Positions 17,626-26,469 are shown, counted from the first letter of the stretch. The stretch is 64,000 nt of DNA from Enterococcus faecalis_A (GCA_051295955.1 JBPDWA010000002.1:1-64000), one strand, 5' to 3'. Made by a program: numbers and translations. The notes: generated by a model from the sequence alone, not told the origin.

Positions 17626-17991
17626 ATAGAGATTCAAAAGATATTAGAAATTGCTGTTAAAGCAGCGGATTCAAAAAGAGCAGAAGACTTAGTAGCACTA
17701 GATGTTCGTAATATTTCATTGTTGGCCGATTATTTTTTCATCTGTCAAGCTAACAGTGAACGTCAAATCAACGCAATTGTCGCAGAAATTGTTGAACAAG
17801 AAGCAAAACAACAAGTGGCTATTCAGCGTGTTGAAGGAAAAGAAGGCGGCAAATGGGTGTTGATTGATTTAGGAGACGTCGTTGTGCATGTCTTCCAAGC
17901 TTCCGAACGCTCCTTTTATAACTTAGAAAAATTATGGTCAGATGCGCCGCTGGTAAACTTAGAAGCATGGGTTACTGCCGATGGCCTATGA
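17626..17991 (+). CDS. rsfS: Ribosome silencing factor RsfS, probable AUA start
   Basis: A protein of about 121 aa. The Iojap/RsfS core is clear: KAADSKRAEDLVALDV, ISLLADYFFIC and HVFQASERSFYNLEKLW. RsfS binds uL14 and blocks 50S-30S joining in starvation. The start is odd: GGAGGG lies at 17613-17618, and 7 nt later, where ATG is expected, there is ATA (17626-17628), with ATC just before it. The only other in-frame start is TTG at 17611, which overlaps the ribosome binding site itself and has none upstream. AUA, or AUC at 17623, therefore appears to be the initiator unless the base is a sequencing error. Confidence 0.85.
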   Translation: MEIQKILEIAVKAADSKRAEDLVALDVRNISLLADYFFICQANSERQINAIVAEIVEQEAKQQVAIQRVEGKEGGKWVLIDLGDVVVHVFQASERSFYNLEKLWSDAPLVNLEAWVTADGL

Positions 17992-18718
17992 GACCTTTGC
18001 CTTTGTTTATGACGAAGTAATGGATGAAACGCTGTATCCGCAATGGCTATCTTTTGCTAAGCGCCACCTACCGCAAGAGACAAAGCAAGTTTTAGAATTG
18101 GCTTGTGGAACCGGAGCTTTGGCAGTAGCTTTTGCCAAAGAAGGTTATCAAGTGACTGCTTTGGATTTATCGGAAGAAATGTTGATGGTGGCTAGTGAGC
18201 GAGCCGTTACAGTAGGAGCGGACGTTCAATTTGTTCAAGGGAATATGTTAGATTTGTCTGAAACAGGCCAGTATGAAGCCATTACTTGCTTTTCGGATTC
18301 ATTGTGTTATATGGCTAATCGCCAAGAAGTCCAGCAAGTTTTTGATGAAGTTTATCAGGCTTTGACAGAAAATGGCACGTTTTTGTTCGATGTTCATTCA
18401 ACTTACCAAATCGATACTGTCTTTCCAGAATACAGTTATCATTATCAAACGGAAGACTTTGCTTTTTTGTGGGATAGTTATCCAGGGACAAAAGATCACA
18501 GTATTGAACATTTTTTAACCTTTTTTGTAAAAGAAACTCCTCAGGGAGAAGCGTTCATACGGCATGATGAATTACATCAGGAACGGACTTATTCGCTGGA
18601 CAACTATTTGCGCATGTTAGAAAATGCTGGCTTTTTGTCCGTTAAGGCGTATGCTGATTTTACAGATGAAGCCCCCGATACGAACTCGCAGCGTTGGTTT
18701 TTCGTCTGCCGGAAATAA
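17981..18718 (+). CDS. Class I SAM-dependent methyltransferase (YqeM-like)
   Basis: A 245-aa Rossmann methyltransferase: VLELACGTGALA is motif I near residues 38-49, VTALDLSEEML is motif II, and the QGNMLDL region follows. Position between rsfS and tmcAL is that of Bacillus yqeM, whose substrate is unknown. It overlaps rsfS by 11 nt. Confidence 0.85.
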   Translation: MAYETFAFVYDEVMDETLYPQWLSFAKRHLPQETKQVLELACGTGALAVAFAKEGYQVTALDLSEEMLMVASERAVTVGADVQFVQGNMLDLSETGQYEAITCFSDSLCYMANRQEVQQVFDEVYQALTENGTFLFDVHSTYQIDTVFPEYSYHYQTEDFAFLWDSYPGTKDHSIEHFLTFFVKETPQGEAFIRHDELHQERTYSLDNYLRMLENAGFLSVKAYADFTDEAPDTNSQRWFFVCRK

Positions 18719-18747
18719 GGTGTAAGGACTTAGTGAAAAAGAACTTT

Positions 18748-18790
18748 AAAAGAGTGAAACAAAGTGTTGTGCATTTTGTCCACTCTTTTT
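18748..18790 (+). terminator. Hairpin terminator between the methyltransferase gene and tmcAL
   Basis: AAAAGAGTG pairs with CACTCTTTTT and encloses a second short stem ACAAA/TTTGT. The T-run ends at 18790. tmcAL begins only 25 nt later, so some readthrough is likely. Confidence 0.65.
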
Positions 18791-18814
18791 CTATAGTGAA
18801 AGAAGGCGAGTAAA

Positions 18815-19990
18815 GTGAAAGCATGTGGGGTAATTGTTGAATATAATCCATTTCATAACGGGCATCGGTATCATATAAAACAAGCACGCCAACAAAGTGG
18901 AGCAGATGTGATTATCGCTGTTATGAGCGGTAATTTCCTGCAGCGCGGGGAACCGGCTGTGATTGACAAATGGCAGCGGGCTCAAGCAGCCTTAGCTAAT
19001 GGTGTGGATCTAGTCGTGGAGCTGCCTTTTGCTTGGTCTGTTCAATCGGCGGATTACTTTGCCAAAGGCGGCATTAAGTTATTACAAAGCTTAGGCTGTG
19101 AAAGTTTTTGTTTTGGTACCGACAGTCCTAAGACCGTTGATTATGAAGCCTTTGGTCGTTTTGTCCAAATCCATCAAGAACAAATTGATGCCGCCTATCG
19201 ACAGTTAAAACAGCCTACAATAAGCTATCCGCAACAGATGGCTGCGGTTTTTAAGCAGCTCTGTCCTGAAATGCTAGTTGATTTTGCAGCACCTAATCAT
19301 ATTTTAGGTTTAAGTTATGCCAAGGAAAATGCTGCCTATCAACAGCCTATGAAAATCTATCCGATTAAAAGGCAAAAAGCACACTATCATGAACAGCAAA
19401 TATCCGGCTCAATTGCTAGTGCTACAGCGATTCGCCAAGCTTTATTTGCTAATCAAATTGCAGCAGTCCTACCAACGGTGCCCCCTTCAACTGTTGAGCA
19501 ACTACAAAATAGTCAGCTAATATCGTGGCAGAATTATTGGCCGTTACTGCAATACAAACTCCTTAGTACGTCCGCTGCAGCTTTAAGAGAGAATTACCAA
19601 ATTAGCGAAGGGCTTGAATATCGACTAAAAAAAGCCGCTGGACAAGCTAAGAATTTTTCGGGCTTTATCAATGCGGTAAAAAGCAAACGCTATACATGGG
19701 CTCGCCTTCAGCGCTTGGCTGTCTACTTGCTGGTAAATGTAACCTATGAGGAAGTTACATCAGTTTGGACCAATAGTTACCTTCATTTATTAGGTTTTAC
19801 CAAACAAGGAAAACAGTACTTAAACGCCAAAAAACAGCAGCTACGATTACCACTAATTTCACGTGTTTCTAAAAAAAATCAAACACAACTTGCTTTGGAT
19901 ATCCGTAGTGATCAAATTTACCAGTTAGGCAATCCAACCCTTAAAGAACAAAATTTTGGCCGAAATCCGCAGCAAATTTTCCTTCAATGA
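18815..19990 (+). CDS. tmcAL: tRNA(Met) cytidine acetate ligase TmcAL (YlbM-like)
   Basis: A 391-aa protein starting at GTG 18815, with GVIVEYNPFHNGH (HxGH nucleotidyltransferase motif) at residues 5-17 and MSGNFLQRGEPAV. The family activates acetate with ATP to make N4-acetylcytidine at the wobble base of elongator tRNA-Met. Length agrees with Bacillus TmcAL. GAAGGCGAG is the likely binding site. Confidence 0.92.
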   Translation: MKACGVIVEYNPFHNGHRYHIKQARQQSGADVIIAVMSGNFLQRGEPAVIDKWQRAQAALANGVDLVVELPFAWSVQSADYFAKGGIKLLQSLGCESFCFGTDSPKTVDYEAFGRFVQIHQEQIDAAYRQLKQPTISYPQQMAAVFKQLCPEMLVDFAAPNHILGLSYAKENAAYQQPMKIYPIKRQKAHYHEQQISGSIASATAIRQALFANQIAAVLPTVPPSTVEQLQNSQLISWQNYWPLLQYKLLSTSAAALRENYQISEGLEYRLKKAAGQAKNFSGFINAVKSKRYTWARLQRLAVYLLVNVTYEEVTSVWTNSYLHLLGFTKQGKQYLNAKKQQLRLPLISRVSKKNQTQLALDIRSDQIYQLGNPTLKEQNFGRNPQQIFLQ

Positions 19991-20000
19991 TAAAAAAGAC

Positions 20001-20029
20001 TTAACAAACAAACGTTTCCCAAGTATAAT
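20001..20029 (+). promoter_or_regulatory. Sigma-A promoter of the yebC-like gene
   Basis: TTAACA at 20001-20006 and TATAAT at 20024-20029 with a 17-nt spacer. Confidence 0.8.
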
Positions 20030-20076
20030 ATACAAAGGAAAATGAACATTAAAATTATGGAAAGCGAAGTGAGAAT

Positions 20077-20796
20077 ATGGGCCGTAAGTGGGCAAATATT
20101 AAAGAAAAAAAAGCTGCCAAAGATGCAAATAATAGCCGTGTTTATGCTAAATTCGGTATTGAAATTTATGTAGCAGCGAAATCAGGTGACCCTGATCCCC
20201 ATGCAAATCAAAAATTACGGTTTGTAATCGAACGCGCCAAAACATATAACGTTCCTAAACACATTATTGATCGAGCAATTGAAAAAGCCAAAGGATCAGC
20301 CGATGAGCAGTTTTCTGAATTGCGTTATGAAGGCTTTGGACCAAATGGTTCTATGGTAATTGTTGATGCTTTGACTAATAATGTAAATCGTACTGCTGCT
20401 GATGTAAGAGCTGCTTTTGGGAAAAATGGCGGCAATATGGGTGTCAGCGGTGCAGTTGCTTACATGTTCGACAATACTGGAATTGTAGGCTTTGCTGGTA
20501 CAGATGTGGATGAAATTTTAGAATATTTGATCGATAGGGAAGTGGATGTACGCGATGTAACCGAAGAAGACGGTCAAATTATCGTTTACACAGAACCAGA
20601 AGATTTTCATACGGTTCAAGAATTGTTGAAAGAAAAAGGAATCGAAGAATTTACAATCACGGAATTAGAAATGGTTCCTCAAAATGAAGTTACCTTAACA
20701 GGAACAGATTCAGAAAACTTCGAAAAAATGATCGATGTATTAGAAGATTTAGAAGACGTACAAAAAGTTTATCACAACGTAGATTTAGGGGAATAA
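20077..20796 (+). CDS. YebC/TACO1-family protein, YeeN-type
   Basis: A 239-aa protein of the YebC/PmpR/TACO1 family. The N-terminus MGRKWANIKEKKAAKD with YAKFGIEIYVAAKSG is the YeeN-type variant rather than the MAGHSKW start of classical YebC. This subfamily has been linked to relief of ribosome stalling at proline-rich stretches; older annotation calls it a transcription regulator. It has its own promoter and terminator. Confidence 0.88.
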   Translation: MGRKWANIKEKKAAKDANNSRVYAKFGIEIYVAAKSGDPDPHANQKLRFVIERAKTYNVPKHIIDRAIEKAKGSADEQFSELRYEGFGPNGSMVIVDALTNNVNRTAADVRAAFGKNGGNMGVSGAVAYMFDNTGIVGFAGTDVDEILEYLIDREVDVRDVTEEDGQIIVYTEPEDFHTVQELLKEKGIEEFTITELEMVPQNEVTLTGTDSENFEKMIDVLEDLEDVQKVYHNVDLGE

Positions 20797-20825
20797 ACAA
20801 CGTTAAAACATTTTAAATGAAAAGT

Positions 20826-20852
20826 GACTCCTTTAGTTAGGAGTCTTTTTTT
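20826..20852 (+). terminator. Terminator after the yebC-like gene
   Basis: GACTCC-TTTAGTTA-GGAGTC followed by TTTTTTT. Confidence 0.9.
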
Positions 20853-20917
20853 GAAAAAACAATGGCTAAAGCTAAGATCCGGCGTTAGCATAATCACTTC
20901 AGTGTTATTCGTTAATC

Positions 20918-21035
20918 TTTAAGACGTCGTTAGGAAAAAATAAAGAAAACAATATGAATTTATCACAAAATATTCATATTTAGTTTGTAGTATATAAGCA
21001 TACCAACAAACAACCCTAACAAAACACTTTTTCAT
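20918..21035 (-). CDS. Possible small ORF, 38 aa, Cys- and aromatic-rich
   Basis: On the minus strand, AAAGGAG stands 6 nt before an ATG at 21035 that opens a 38-codon frame ending TAA at 20918-20920. The product begins MKKCFVRVVCWYAYILQ and is basic, then hydrophobic and aromatic. It lies 44 nt downstream of the minus-strand ydcF-like gene. Nothing recognisable was found in it, and a + strand terminator between the two genes argues against simple co-transcription. It is listed because of the good binding site; it may be chance. Confidence 0.25.
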
Positions 21036-21048
21036 TTTTAACTCCTTT

Positions 21049-21080
21049 CCCGTCCTCCCCCAAGGGCGGGTCTTTTTTTT
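21049..21080 (+). terminator. GC-rich terminator reading rightward
   Basis: CCCGTCC pairs with GGGCGGG (one T.G), then TCTTTTTTTT. It points along the + strand although no + strand gene lies in the preceding 190 nt, so it may be a backstop for yebC readthrough or end an unannotated transcript. Confidence 0.75.
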
Positions 21081-21660
21081 ACCAATCGAATAATAAGCCG
21101 TAACCTAAAGCGATAATTTCCCGTAGAAAGTTTTTATTTTTGGAAGCAGCAGTAGAGGGGGCAGCTAAACCGCTTATTTTGGGAATACCTGCTCGTTTTG
21201 CTAAAAGTTTGGCCCGATACATATGAAAATCACTGGTTACGATCAAAACATTTTTTAAAGGTGTTATCCGTTGAGCATTGCGAATATTTTCTTGCGTGCG
21301 TGTTGACCGGTCTTCAACGATTATTTGTTTTTCCGGTACGCCATGAGTGAGTAGGTACCGTTTCATCACTGCAGCTTCAGAGAGTATTTCATCTGAACCT
21401 TGACCACCGCTGACTACTACCGGAATCGTTTTATGACGTTTAATATAGGGAAGCGCTGCATCTAGACGTTCTTTTAAAACAGTACTTGGTCGAGCAGCCT
21501 GAGGTGTTGTACCAATTACGCGGGCGCCTAAAACCAAAATAGTTTCCGGAGGTGTGGTAGGTGTATCATGCGTGCTGCTTAAAATCAATAAGAAAAGGCT
21601 GATACAATAAGCGATGGTGATCCCCAGTAGAAATACGATAATTCTTTTTAACCGTTTCAT
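21079..21660 (-). CDS. YdcF-like DUF218 membrane-anchored protein
   Basis: A 193-aa protein with one N-terminal membrane segment (about residues 5-27), then the DUF218 core: ETILVLGARV, VSGGQGSDE, EDRSTRTQENIRNA and VTSDFHMYRAKLLAKRAG. SanA/YdcF/ElyC proteins of this group affect envelope integrity in other bacteria; no precise reaction is established. The start is ATG 21660, with GGGGGTG 8 nt upstream; longer readings lack a binding site. It is divergent from the L,D-transpeptidase gene, which also acts at the envelope. Confidence 0.82.
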   Translation of the reverse strand: MKRLKRIIVFLLGITIAYCISLFLLILSSTHDTPTTPPETILVLGARVIGTTPQAARPSTVLKERLDAALPYIKRHKTIPVVVSGGQGSDEILSEAAVMKRYLLTHGVPEKQIIVEDRSTRTQENIRNAQRITPLKNVLIVTSDFHMYRAKLLAKRAGIPKISGLAAPSTAASKNKNFLREIIALGYGLLFDW

Positions 21661-21902
21661 CTTTTGACACCCCCTGTTTGATTGAATGTAATGAAAGTCT
21701 ATCCTAAAAGCTTTGCGCAAGCTACCTTTTTTAGCGTACTTAAAACAATCTAAAGGAGAAAAAGCAAAAAACATTCTCAAGGGAATCAATTTACTGTATA
21801 ATGTTCATTACTGTAATGTCAAAAAAAGCTATCTATATTTAAAAAAAAGCCGATATTTAAACCAACTAGTCGGTGAAATTATTAGAAAAAAGGAAGGAAC
21901 TC

Positions 21903-23348
21903 ATGGAATCTAAAAATGTTAAACGACGTGCGGACAAGCAAAGTCGTTCTCCTAAAAAATTGAAAAAAAGTATGTTTTTCTCACTTGTTGCGGTTGTTTT
22001 ATTAGTTGTCGGTACGTATTGGTATTTTCAAAATCATTTTTTACCTACAGCTAAAGTTAATCAGATAGCAGTTGGTTGGTTGACTGTTGATGCTGCTGAA
22101 GCCAAGTTAGTGCAGCTGAACGAAACAGATCAAATTGTCATCAAAACCGGTACTTCAGAAAAAAAAATAAATATCCCTGAAAAGTATTTAATCTCAAAAG
22201 AATATTTGCAAAAAAATCTACACAAATTGACAGTAAAAGTTCCTGTAAGTAAGACCTTTGTTAAGGAATTACAAGCTCGGTTATCCACATTGAAGTTGCC
22301 GGAAGGCACACCAGCAAAAAATGCTGAGATTCAATGGGTAAATGACGCTTACCAAATTGTGGCGGAAACAAAAGGCACAGTAGTCGATCAAGACCGATTG
22401 TTCAAACAAATCATAGCTGATGTTGAAAAAGGAACTGGTAATTATACGTATAATGTTACAGATTTTTACCAAAAGCCAGCCATAACCAAAGACAATCGAG
22501 ACTTAGTAGCTTCTTTAGCTAAACTGAATCGTCAACTAGCAAAAATGATTAATTTGACTATTAACGGGGAAACAGTTTCGCTTTCAAAAGAAGAACTACG
22601 TAATTTATTGAACGCAAACGGTGCTCCAGACAATGAAAAAGTCACTGCTTTTCTGACCCAGCTTGATGCAAAATATGGTTCTGCTAATCAGCCGGTTCTC
22701 TTTACAGATGTTCATGGCACTACCAGAAAATATAAAAACAATGGCAGTTATGGTTGGGGAATCGATCTTGAACAAGCCAAAACACTATTGACACAAGCAC
22801 TTACCAGCGATCAGGCAACGGAGACAGTTATATTGCCTATTACTGGCAATAGCACACAAGGAAGTAAGATTGCTAATGATTATGTCGAAATTGATTTAAA
22901 TGATCAAAAAATGTATTGCTTTATCGGCGGTAAAAAAATCGTAGAAACAAATGTAATTACGGGTCGTTATAATAAAGGCACAGCTACGGTACCTGGGTTC
23001 CACACTATCTTGTATAAAACAACGAATGTGAATTTAGAAGGCACGATGTTGGATGGTTCAAGCTATAGTGTGCCTGTGAAATATTGGATGCCATTAATTA
23101 GTGCCGGTGGTGTAGTCACTCAAATTGGGATTCATGATTCTGATCATAAGTTGGATCGTTTTGGTGATAAGCAAGCCTATAAAACAACTGCTGGTAGTAA
23201 CGGCTGTATTAATACTCCAGGAACTGAAGTAGCCAAAATTTATGATGTAGCTTATGAAGGGCTACCGGTAATTATTTACGGAAACATCTATGATAGTGCA
23301 CCAGGTGAATTTGATAAGCCTGTGGACTATGGTGAAATTGTAAAATAA
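21903..23348 (+). CDS. L,D-transpeptidase (YkuD domain, Ldt-fm type)
   Basis: A 481-aa protein: basic cytoplasmic N-terminus, one membrane helix (about 21-42), a long extracellular part with peptidoglycan-binding-4-like repeats (about 50-330), and a C-terminal YkuD domain. His about 411 (IGIHDSDH) and Cys about 435 (SNGCINTP) are the catalytic residues. Ldt enzymes make 3-3 cross-links and in E. faecium can replace D,D-transpeptidases under beta-lactams. The usual SHGC is SNGC here. ATG 21903 has AGGAAGGAA upstream. A -10-like TATAAT is at 21797-21802. Confidence 0.9.
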   Translation: MESKNVKRRADKQSRSPKKLKKSMFFSLVAVVLLVVGTYWYFQNHFLPTAKVNQIAVGWLTVDAAEAKLVQLNETDQIVIKTGTSEKKINIPEKYLISKEYLQKNLHKLTVKVPVSKTFVKELQARLSTLKLPEGTPAKNAEIQWVNDAYQIVAETKGTVVDQDRLFKQIIADVEKGTGNYTYNVTDFYQKPAITKDNRDLVASLAKLNRQLAKMINLTINGETVSLSKEELRNLLNANGAPDNEKVTAFLTQLDAKYGSANQPVLFTDVHGTTRKYKNNGSYGWGIDLEQAKTLLTQALTSDQATETVILPITGNSTQGSKIANDYVEIDLNDQKMYCFIGGKKIVETNVITGRYNKGTATVPGFHTILYKTTNVNLEGTMLDGSSYSVPVKYWMPLISAGGVVTQIGIHDSDHKLDRFGDKQAYKTTAGSNGCINTPGTEVAKIYDVAYEGLPVIIYGNIYDSAPGEFDKPVDYGEIVK

Positions 23349-23389
23349 GTATCCGCTACAGCATTGATTGCGAGTAAAAAATGAATAGA

Positions 23390-23429
23390 AGAGGAACTGT
23401 ACAAGGAAACTGAGGACAGTTTCTCTTTT
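23390..23429 (+). terminator. Terminator after the L,D-transpeptidase gene
   Basis: AGAGGAACTGT pairs with ACAGTTTCTCT (one G.U) and is followed by TTTT. Confidence 0.85.
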
Positions 23430-23542
23430 ATATTGCTTAATTCTTGATTCAAGCTTCTATAAGTTCTAGTACTTCTGAGTAGTAGAGGAATGAGTGAGTT
23501 TTAAAGCTATTTTTAATCTTGTCAGACAGCGTGTAGTTTTTT

Positions 23543-23551
23543 TGATATAAT
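23543..23551 (+). promoter_or_regulatory. Extended -10 promoter of the tautomerase gene
   Basis: TGATATAAT (TG-N-TATAAT). A TTGTCA at 23519-23524 is 21 nt upstream, too far for a standard -35. Confidence 0.55.
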
Positions 23552-23600
23552 AAACTGGCAAAACAAAGAGTATAAAAAAGCCAATGGGGAGGAAATCAAT

Positions 23601-23780
23601 ATGCCTTTTATTCATGTAGAACTAATTGAAGGACGCTCACAAGAACAATTGACTAATATGGTAAAGGAAATTACAGAAGTAGTCGCCAAAAATGCAGGAG
23701 CTCCAAAAGAAAATATCCACGTTATCGTGAATGAATTAAAAAAAGATCGTTATGCTCAAGGCGGTGAATGGAAAAAATAA
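23601..23780 (+). CDS. 4-oxalocrotonate tautomerase family protein
   Basis: A 59-aa protein with the catalytic N-terminal proline expected after Met removal (MPFIHVELIEGRSQEQL), a central helix, and the C-terminal HVIVNELKKDRYAQGGEW. The family uses Pro1 as general base on 2-hydroxydienoate-like compounds; the substrate in cocci is unknown, and homologues are common single genes in Gram-positives. GGGGAGGAAA lies before the ATG. Confidence 0.9.
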   Translation: MPFIHVELIEGRSQEQLTNMVKEITEVVAKNAGAPKENIHVIVNELKKDRYAQGGEWKK

Positions 23781-23814
23781 AAGCCGAAACTTATTTTTTC
23801 TTTGCGATAATCAC

Positions 23815-23843
23815 TTGCATTTTAAACAGTTTAGTGGTTAAAT
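23815..23843 (+). promoter_or_regulatory. Promoter of the thrS leader
   Basis: TTGCAT at 23815-23820 and TTAAAT at 23838-23843, a 17-nt spacer, with TGG before the -10. Initiation would be near 23850, at the start of the T-box. Confidence 0.65.
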
Positions 23844-23854
23844 GAATGCATAAT

Positions 23855-24079
23855 TGATTGATGAGAAAGACAACTGAACTTGCAGCAGTCTAGTAGAGAG
23901 GAAAATCTCGGCTGAAAATTTTCCAGACCAGCACAAGGAATGACCACTTTCGAAACCTTTGTTGAAACAAAGGCGGTCGTACCGTTAGCACGAACGAGGA
24001 ACACAAACTACTTGTGTTTGAAAATAGGTGGAACCACGAACATATCGTCCTAGTATTCGTAAGAATACTAGGACTTTTT
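23855..24079 (+). promoter_or_regulatory. Threonine T-box leader upstream of thrS
   Basis: A T-box riboswitch. Stem I carries an AGTAGAGAGG element; a candidate specifier codon ACC (Thr) is at 23943-23945. The stem AACCTTTGTTGAAACAAAGG follows, then the T-box sequence AGGTGGAACCACGA at 24026-24039. TGGA at 24029-24032 can pair with the UCCA end of uncharged tRNA-Thr. The terminator helix is at 24047-24079. Uncharged tRNA-Thr should stabilise the antiterminator and turn on thrS. The specifier position is inferred from the downstream gene as well as the sequence. Confidence 0.93.
24047..24079 (+). terminator. T-box regulated terminator
   Basis: GTCCTAGTATTC, loop GTAA, GAATACTAGGAC: a perfect 12-bp stem followed by TTTTT. 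Confidence 0.93.
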
Positions 24080-24361
24080 GCTGCAAATCACTGCGATTGG
24101 TGCCAATCGAAAGAACAGCTGATGAGCAGTATCGGAAGGCTTGTTTCTGACTTTTTAGCTGTGCTCCTCAGCGCAAAATCCTATGTTCTGGTGTGTTGGT
24201 AGCTCAATTCTTGCTATAAACGTCAGGTTTATTAAACTGAGTAACCCTTTTACGATAAACCAAGCGTTAAGTAAAAGCAGACGCTAGTTGTTCCTATTTA
24301 TCAATCAAATGGAGTAATTATTGTTGATTTTTATCGAATAAATTTAAGGAGGAACATATTT
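24080..24361 (+). other. Long spacer between T-box terminator and thrS
   Basis: 280 nt without a supported gene. A frame running through the leader (24014-24202) has no ribosome binding site and overlaps the T-box. The only clear signal is AAGGAGGAAC at 24347-24356, the thrS binding site. Confidence 0.4.
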
Positions 24362-26299
24362 ATGTCTATTCAAATAACTTTTCCAGATGGTGCTGTCAAA
24401 ACGTTTGATTCCGGTGTTACAACTTTAGACATTGCTAAAAGTATTAGTAACAGCTTAGGGAAAAAAGCCTTAGCAGGTAAGTTTAACGGTACATTAATTG
24501 ATCTGGATCGGCCAATCGAAGAAGATGGTTCGATTGAAATCGTTACATCTGATCATGAAGATGCTTTAGGTATTTTACGTCACTCTGCGGCACATTTAAT
24601 GGCCAATGCGTTACGGCGTCTTTTCCCGAATATTAAATTTGGTGTGGGGCCAGCGATTGATTCTGGATTTTATTATGATACAGATAACGGTGAATCACCA
24701 GTAACTGCAGAAGATTTACCAGCAATTGAAGCTGAAATGATGAAAATCGTTAAAGAAAATAACCCGATCGTCCGCAAAGAAATATCTCGTGCAGAAGCCT
24801 TAAAATTATTTGCTGATGATCCCTATAAAGTCGAATTAATTACCGACTTGCCAGAAGATGAAGTGATCACTATTTATGATCAAGGTGATTTCGTTGATTT
24901 GTGCCGCGGTATTCACGTTCCATCAACCGGACGAATTCAAGTTTTCAAACTACTTTCAGTAGCAGGTGCATATTGGCGTGGCAACTCTGACAATCATATG
25001 ATGCAACGAATTTACGGTACTGCCTTTTTTGATAAAAAGGATTTAAAAGAGTTTATCAAAATACGTGAAGAAGCCAAAGAACGTGACCATCGTAAACTGG
25101 GGAAAGAATTAGATTTATTCATGGTCTCTCAAGAAGTTGGTTCAGGCTTACCATTCTGGTTGCCAAAAGGTGCCACTATCCGTCGTACCATTGAGCGCTA
25201 TATTGTAGATAAGGAAGTGAGCCTAGGCTATCAACACGTGTACACACCAATAATGGCAGATGTTGAGTTGTACAAAACTTCAGGTCATTGGGATCACTAT
25301 CATGAAGACATGTTTCCGCCAATGGACATGGGCGATGGCGAAATGCTTGTACTGCGTCCGATGAACTGTCCACACCATATGATGGTTTATAAAAACGATA
25401 TTCATAGCTACCGTGAATTACCAATTCGTATCGCTGAATTAGGTATGATGCATCGCTACGAAAAATCGGGCGCTTTATCTGGTTTGCAACGTGTTCGTGA
25501 AATGACCTTAAATGACGGTCATACGTTTGTTCGTCCAGATCAAATCAAAGAAGAATTCAAACGTACGCTAGAATTGATGGTGGCTGTATATGCGGACTTT
25601 AATATAACGGATTATCGTTTCCGTTTAAGCTACCGCGATCCAAATAATACCGACAAGTATTTCGATGATGATGCGATGTGGGAAAAAGCTCAAACAATGT
25701 TAAAAGCAGCCATGGATGAATTAGAATTAGAGTATTTTGAAGCAGAAGGTGAAGCAGCTTTCTATGGTCCTAAATTGGATGTTCAAGTAAAAACAGCTTT
25801 AGGCATGGAAGAAACTTTGTCAACAATCCAATTAGATTTCTTGTTACCGGAACGCTTTGATCTAACTTATGTTGGTGAAGATGGGGAAAACATTCATCGT
25901 CCAGTCGTTATTCACCGTGGTATTGTTTCAACAATGGAACGTTTTGTCGCTTATTTAACAGAAGTCTACAAAGGGGCATTTCCAACTTGGTTAGCGCCAA
26001 TTCAAGCAACGATTATCCCGGTTTCTGTAGAAGCCCATTCTGACTATGCTTACGAAATCAAGGAACGTTTGCAAGCGAAAGGATTACGTGTAGAAGTTGA
26101 TGACCGTAATGAAAAAATGGGGTATAAAATTCGAGCTTCTCAAACACAAAAAGTACCTTATCAACTAGTTGTAGGCGATAAAGAAATGGCTAACGCAACG
26201 GTGAATGTTCGTCACTACGGTAGCAAAGAAACCACTGTAGAGCAATTGAATTTACTAATTGACAGCTTAGCTGCTGAAGTTGCTAATTACAGTCGATAA
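24362..26299 (+). CDS. thrS: Threonyl-tRNA synthetase
   Basis: A 645-aa class II synthetase: N-terminal TGS domain (FPDGAVKTFDSGVTTLDIA), the HxxxH editing domain (LRHSAAHLMANAL), the catalytic core with MNCPHHMMVY (zinc ligand Cys) and motif 2 RYEKSGALSGLQRVREM, motif 3 VIHRGIVSTMERF, and an anticodon-binding domain from about residue 540. The editing site removes misacylated serine. Regulation is by the T-box upstream; a terminator follows directly. Confidence 0.97.
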   Translation: MSIQITFPDGAVKTFDSGVTTLDIAKSISNSLGKKALAGKFNGTLIDLDRPIEEDGSIEIVTSDHEDALGILRHSAAHLMANALRRLFPNIKFGVGPAIDSGFYYDTDNGESPVTAEDLPAIEAEMMKIVKENNPIVRKEISRAEALKLFADDPYKVELITDLPEDEVITIYDQGDFVDLCRGIHVPSTGRIQVFKLLSVAGAYWRGNSDNHMMQRIYGTAFFDKKDLKEFIKIREEAKERDHRKLGKELDLFMVSQEVGSGLPFWLPKGATIRRTIERYIVDKEVSLGYQHVYTPIMADVELYKTSGHWDHYHEDMFPPMDMGDGEMLVLRPMNCPHHMMVYKNDIHSYRELPIRIAELGMMHRYEKSGALSGLQRVREMTLNDGHTFVRPDQIKEEFKRTLELMVAVYADFNITDYRFRLSYRDPNNTDKYFDDDAMWEKAQTMLKAAMDELELEYFEAEGEAAFYGPKLDVQVKTALGMEETLSTIQLDFLLPERFDLTYVGEDGENIHRPVVIHRGIVSTMERFVAYLTEVYKGAFPTWLAPIQATIIPVSVEAHSDYAYEIKERLQAKGLRVEVDDRNEKMGYKIRASQTQKVPYQLVVGDKEMANATVNVRHYGSKETTVEQLNLLIDSLAAEVANYSR

Positions 26300-26312
26300 A
26301 AAGTAAAAACTC

Positions 26313-26355
26313 ATACAGGTAGAAAGCTTTTAGCGCTTTTTACCTGTATTTTTTT
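26313..26355 (+). terminator. Terminator after thrS
   Basis: ATACAGGTAGAAAGC pairs with GCGCTTTTTACCTGTAT (small bulge) before TTTTTTT. Confidence 0.9.
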
Positions 26356-26469
26356 ATATACTTCATAAAAATAGTTAAATATTTCTTAGACCGCTGAATA
26401 ATTCTGTATTTTTGTACTATTTTTGGTACAATAGAAGAGCGAAATTCTTTTAAGTGGAAGGGAATAAAT

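Noticed and set aside
24014..24202. 62-codon frame in the thrS leader
   Set aside because: It begins inside the T-box terminator region without a binding site and is explained by chance in a structured leader.
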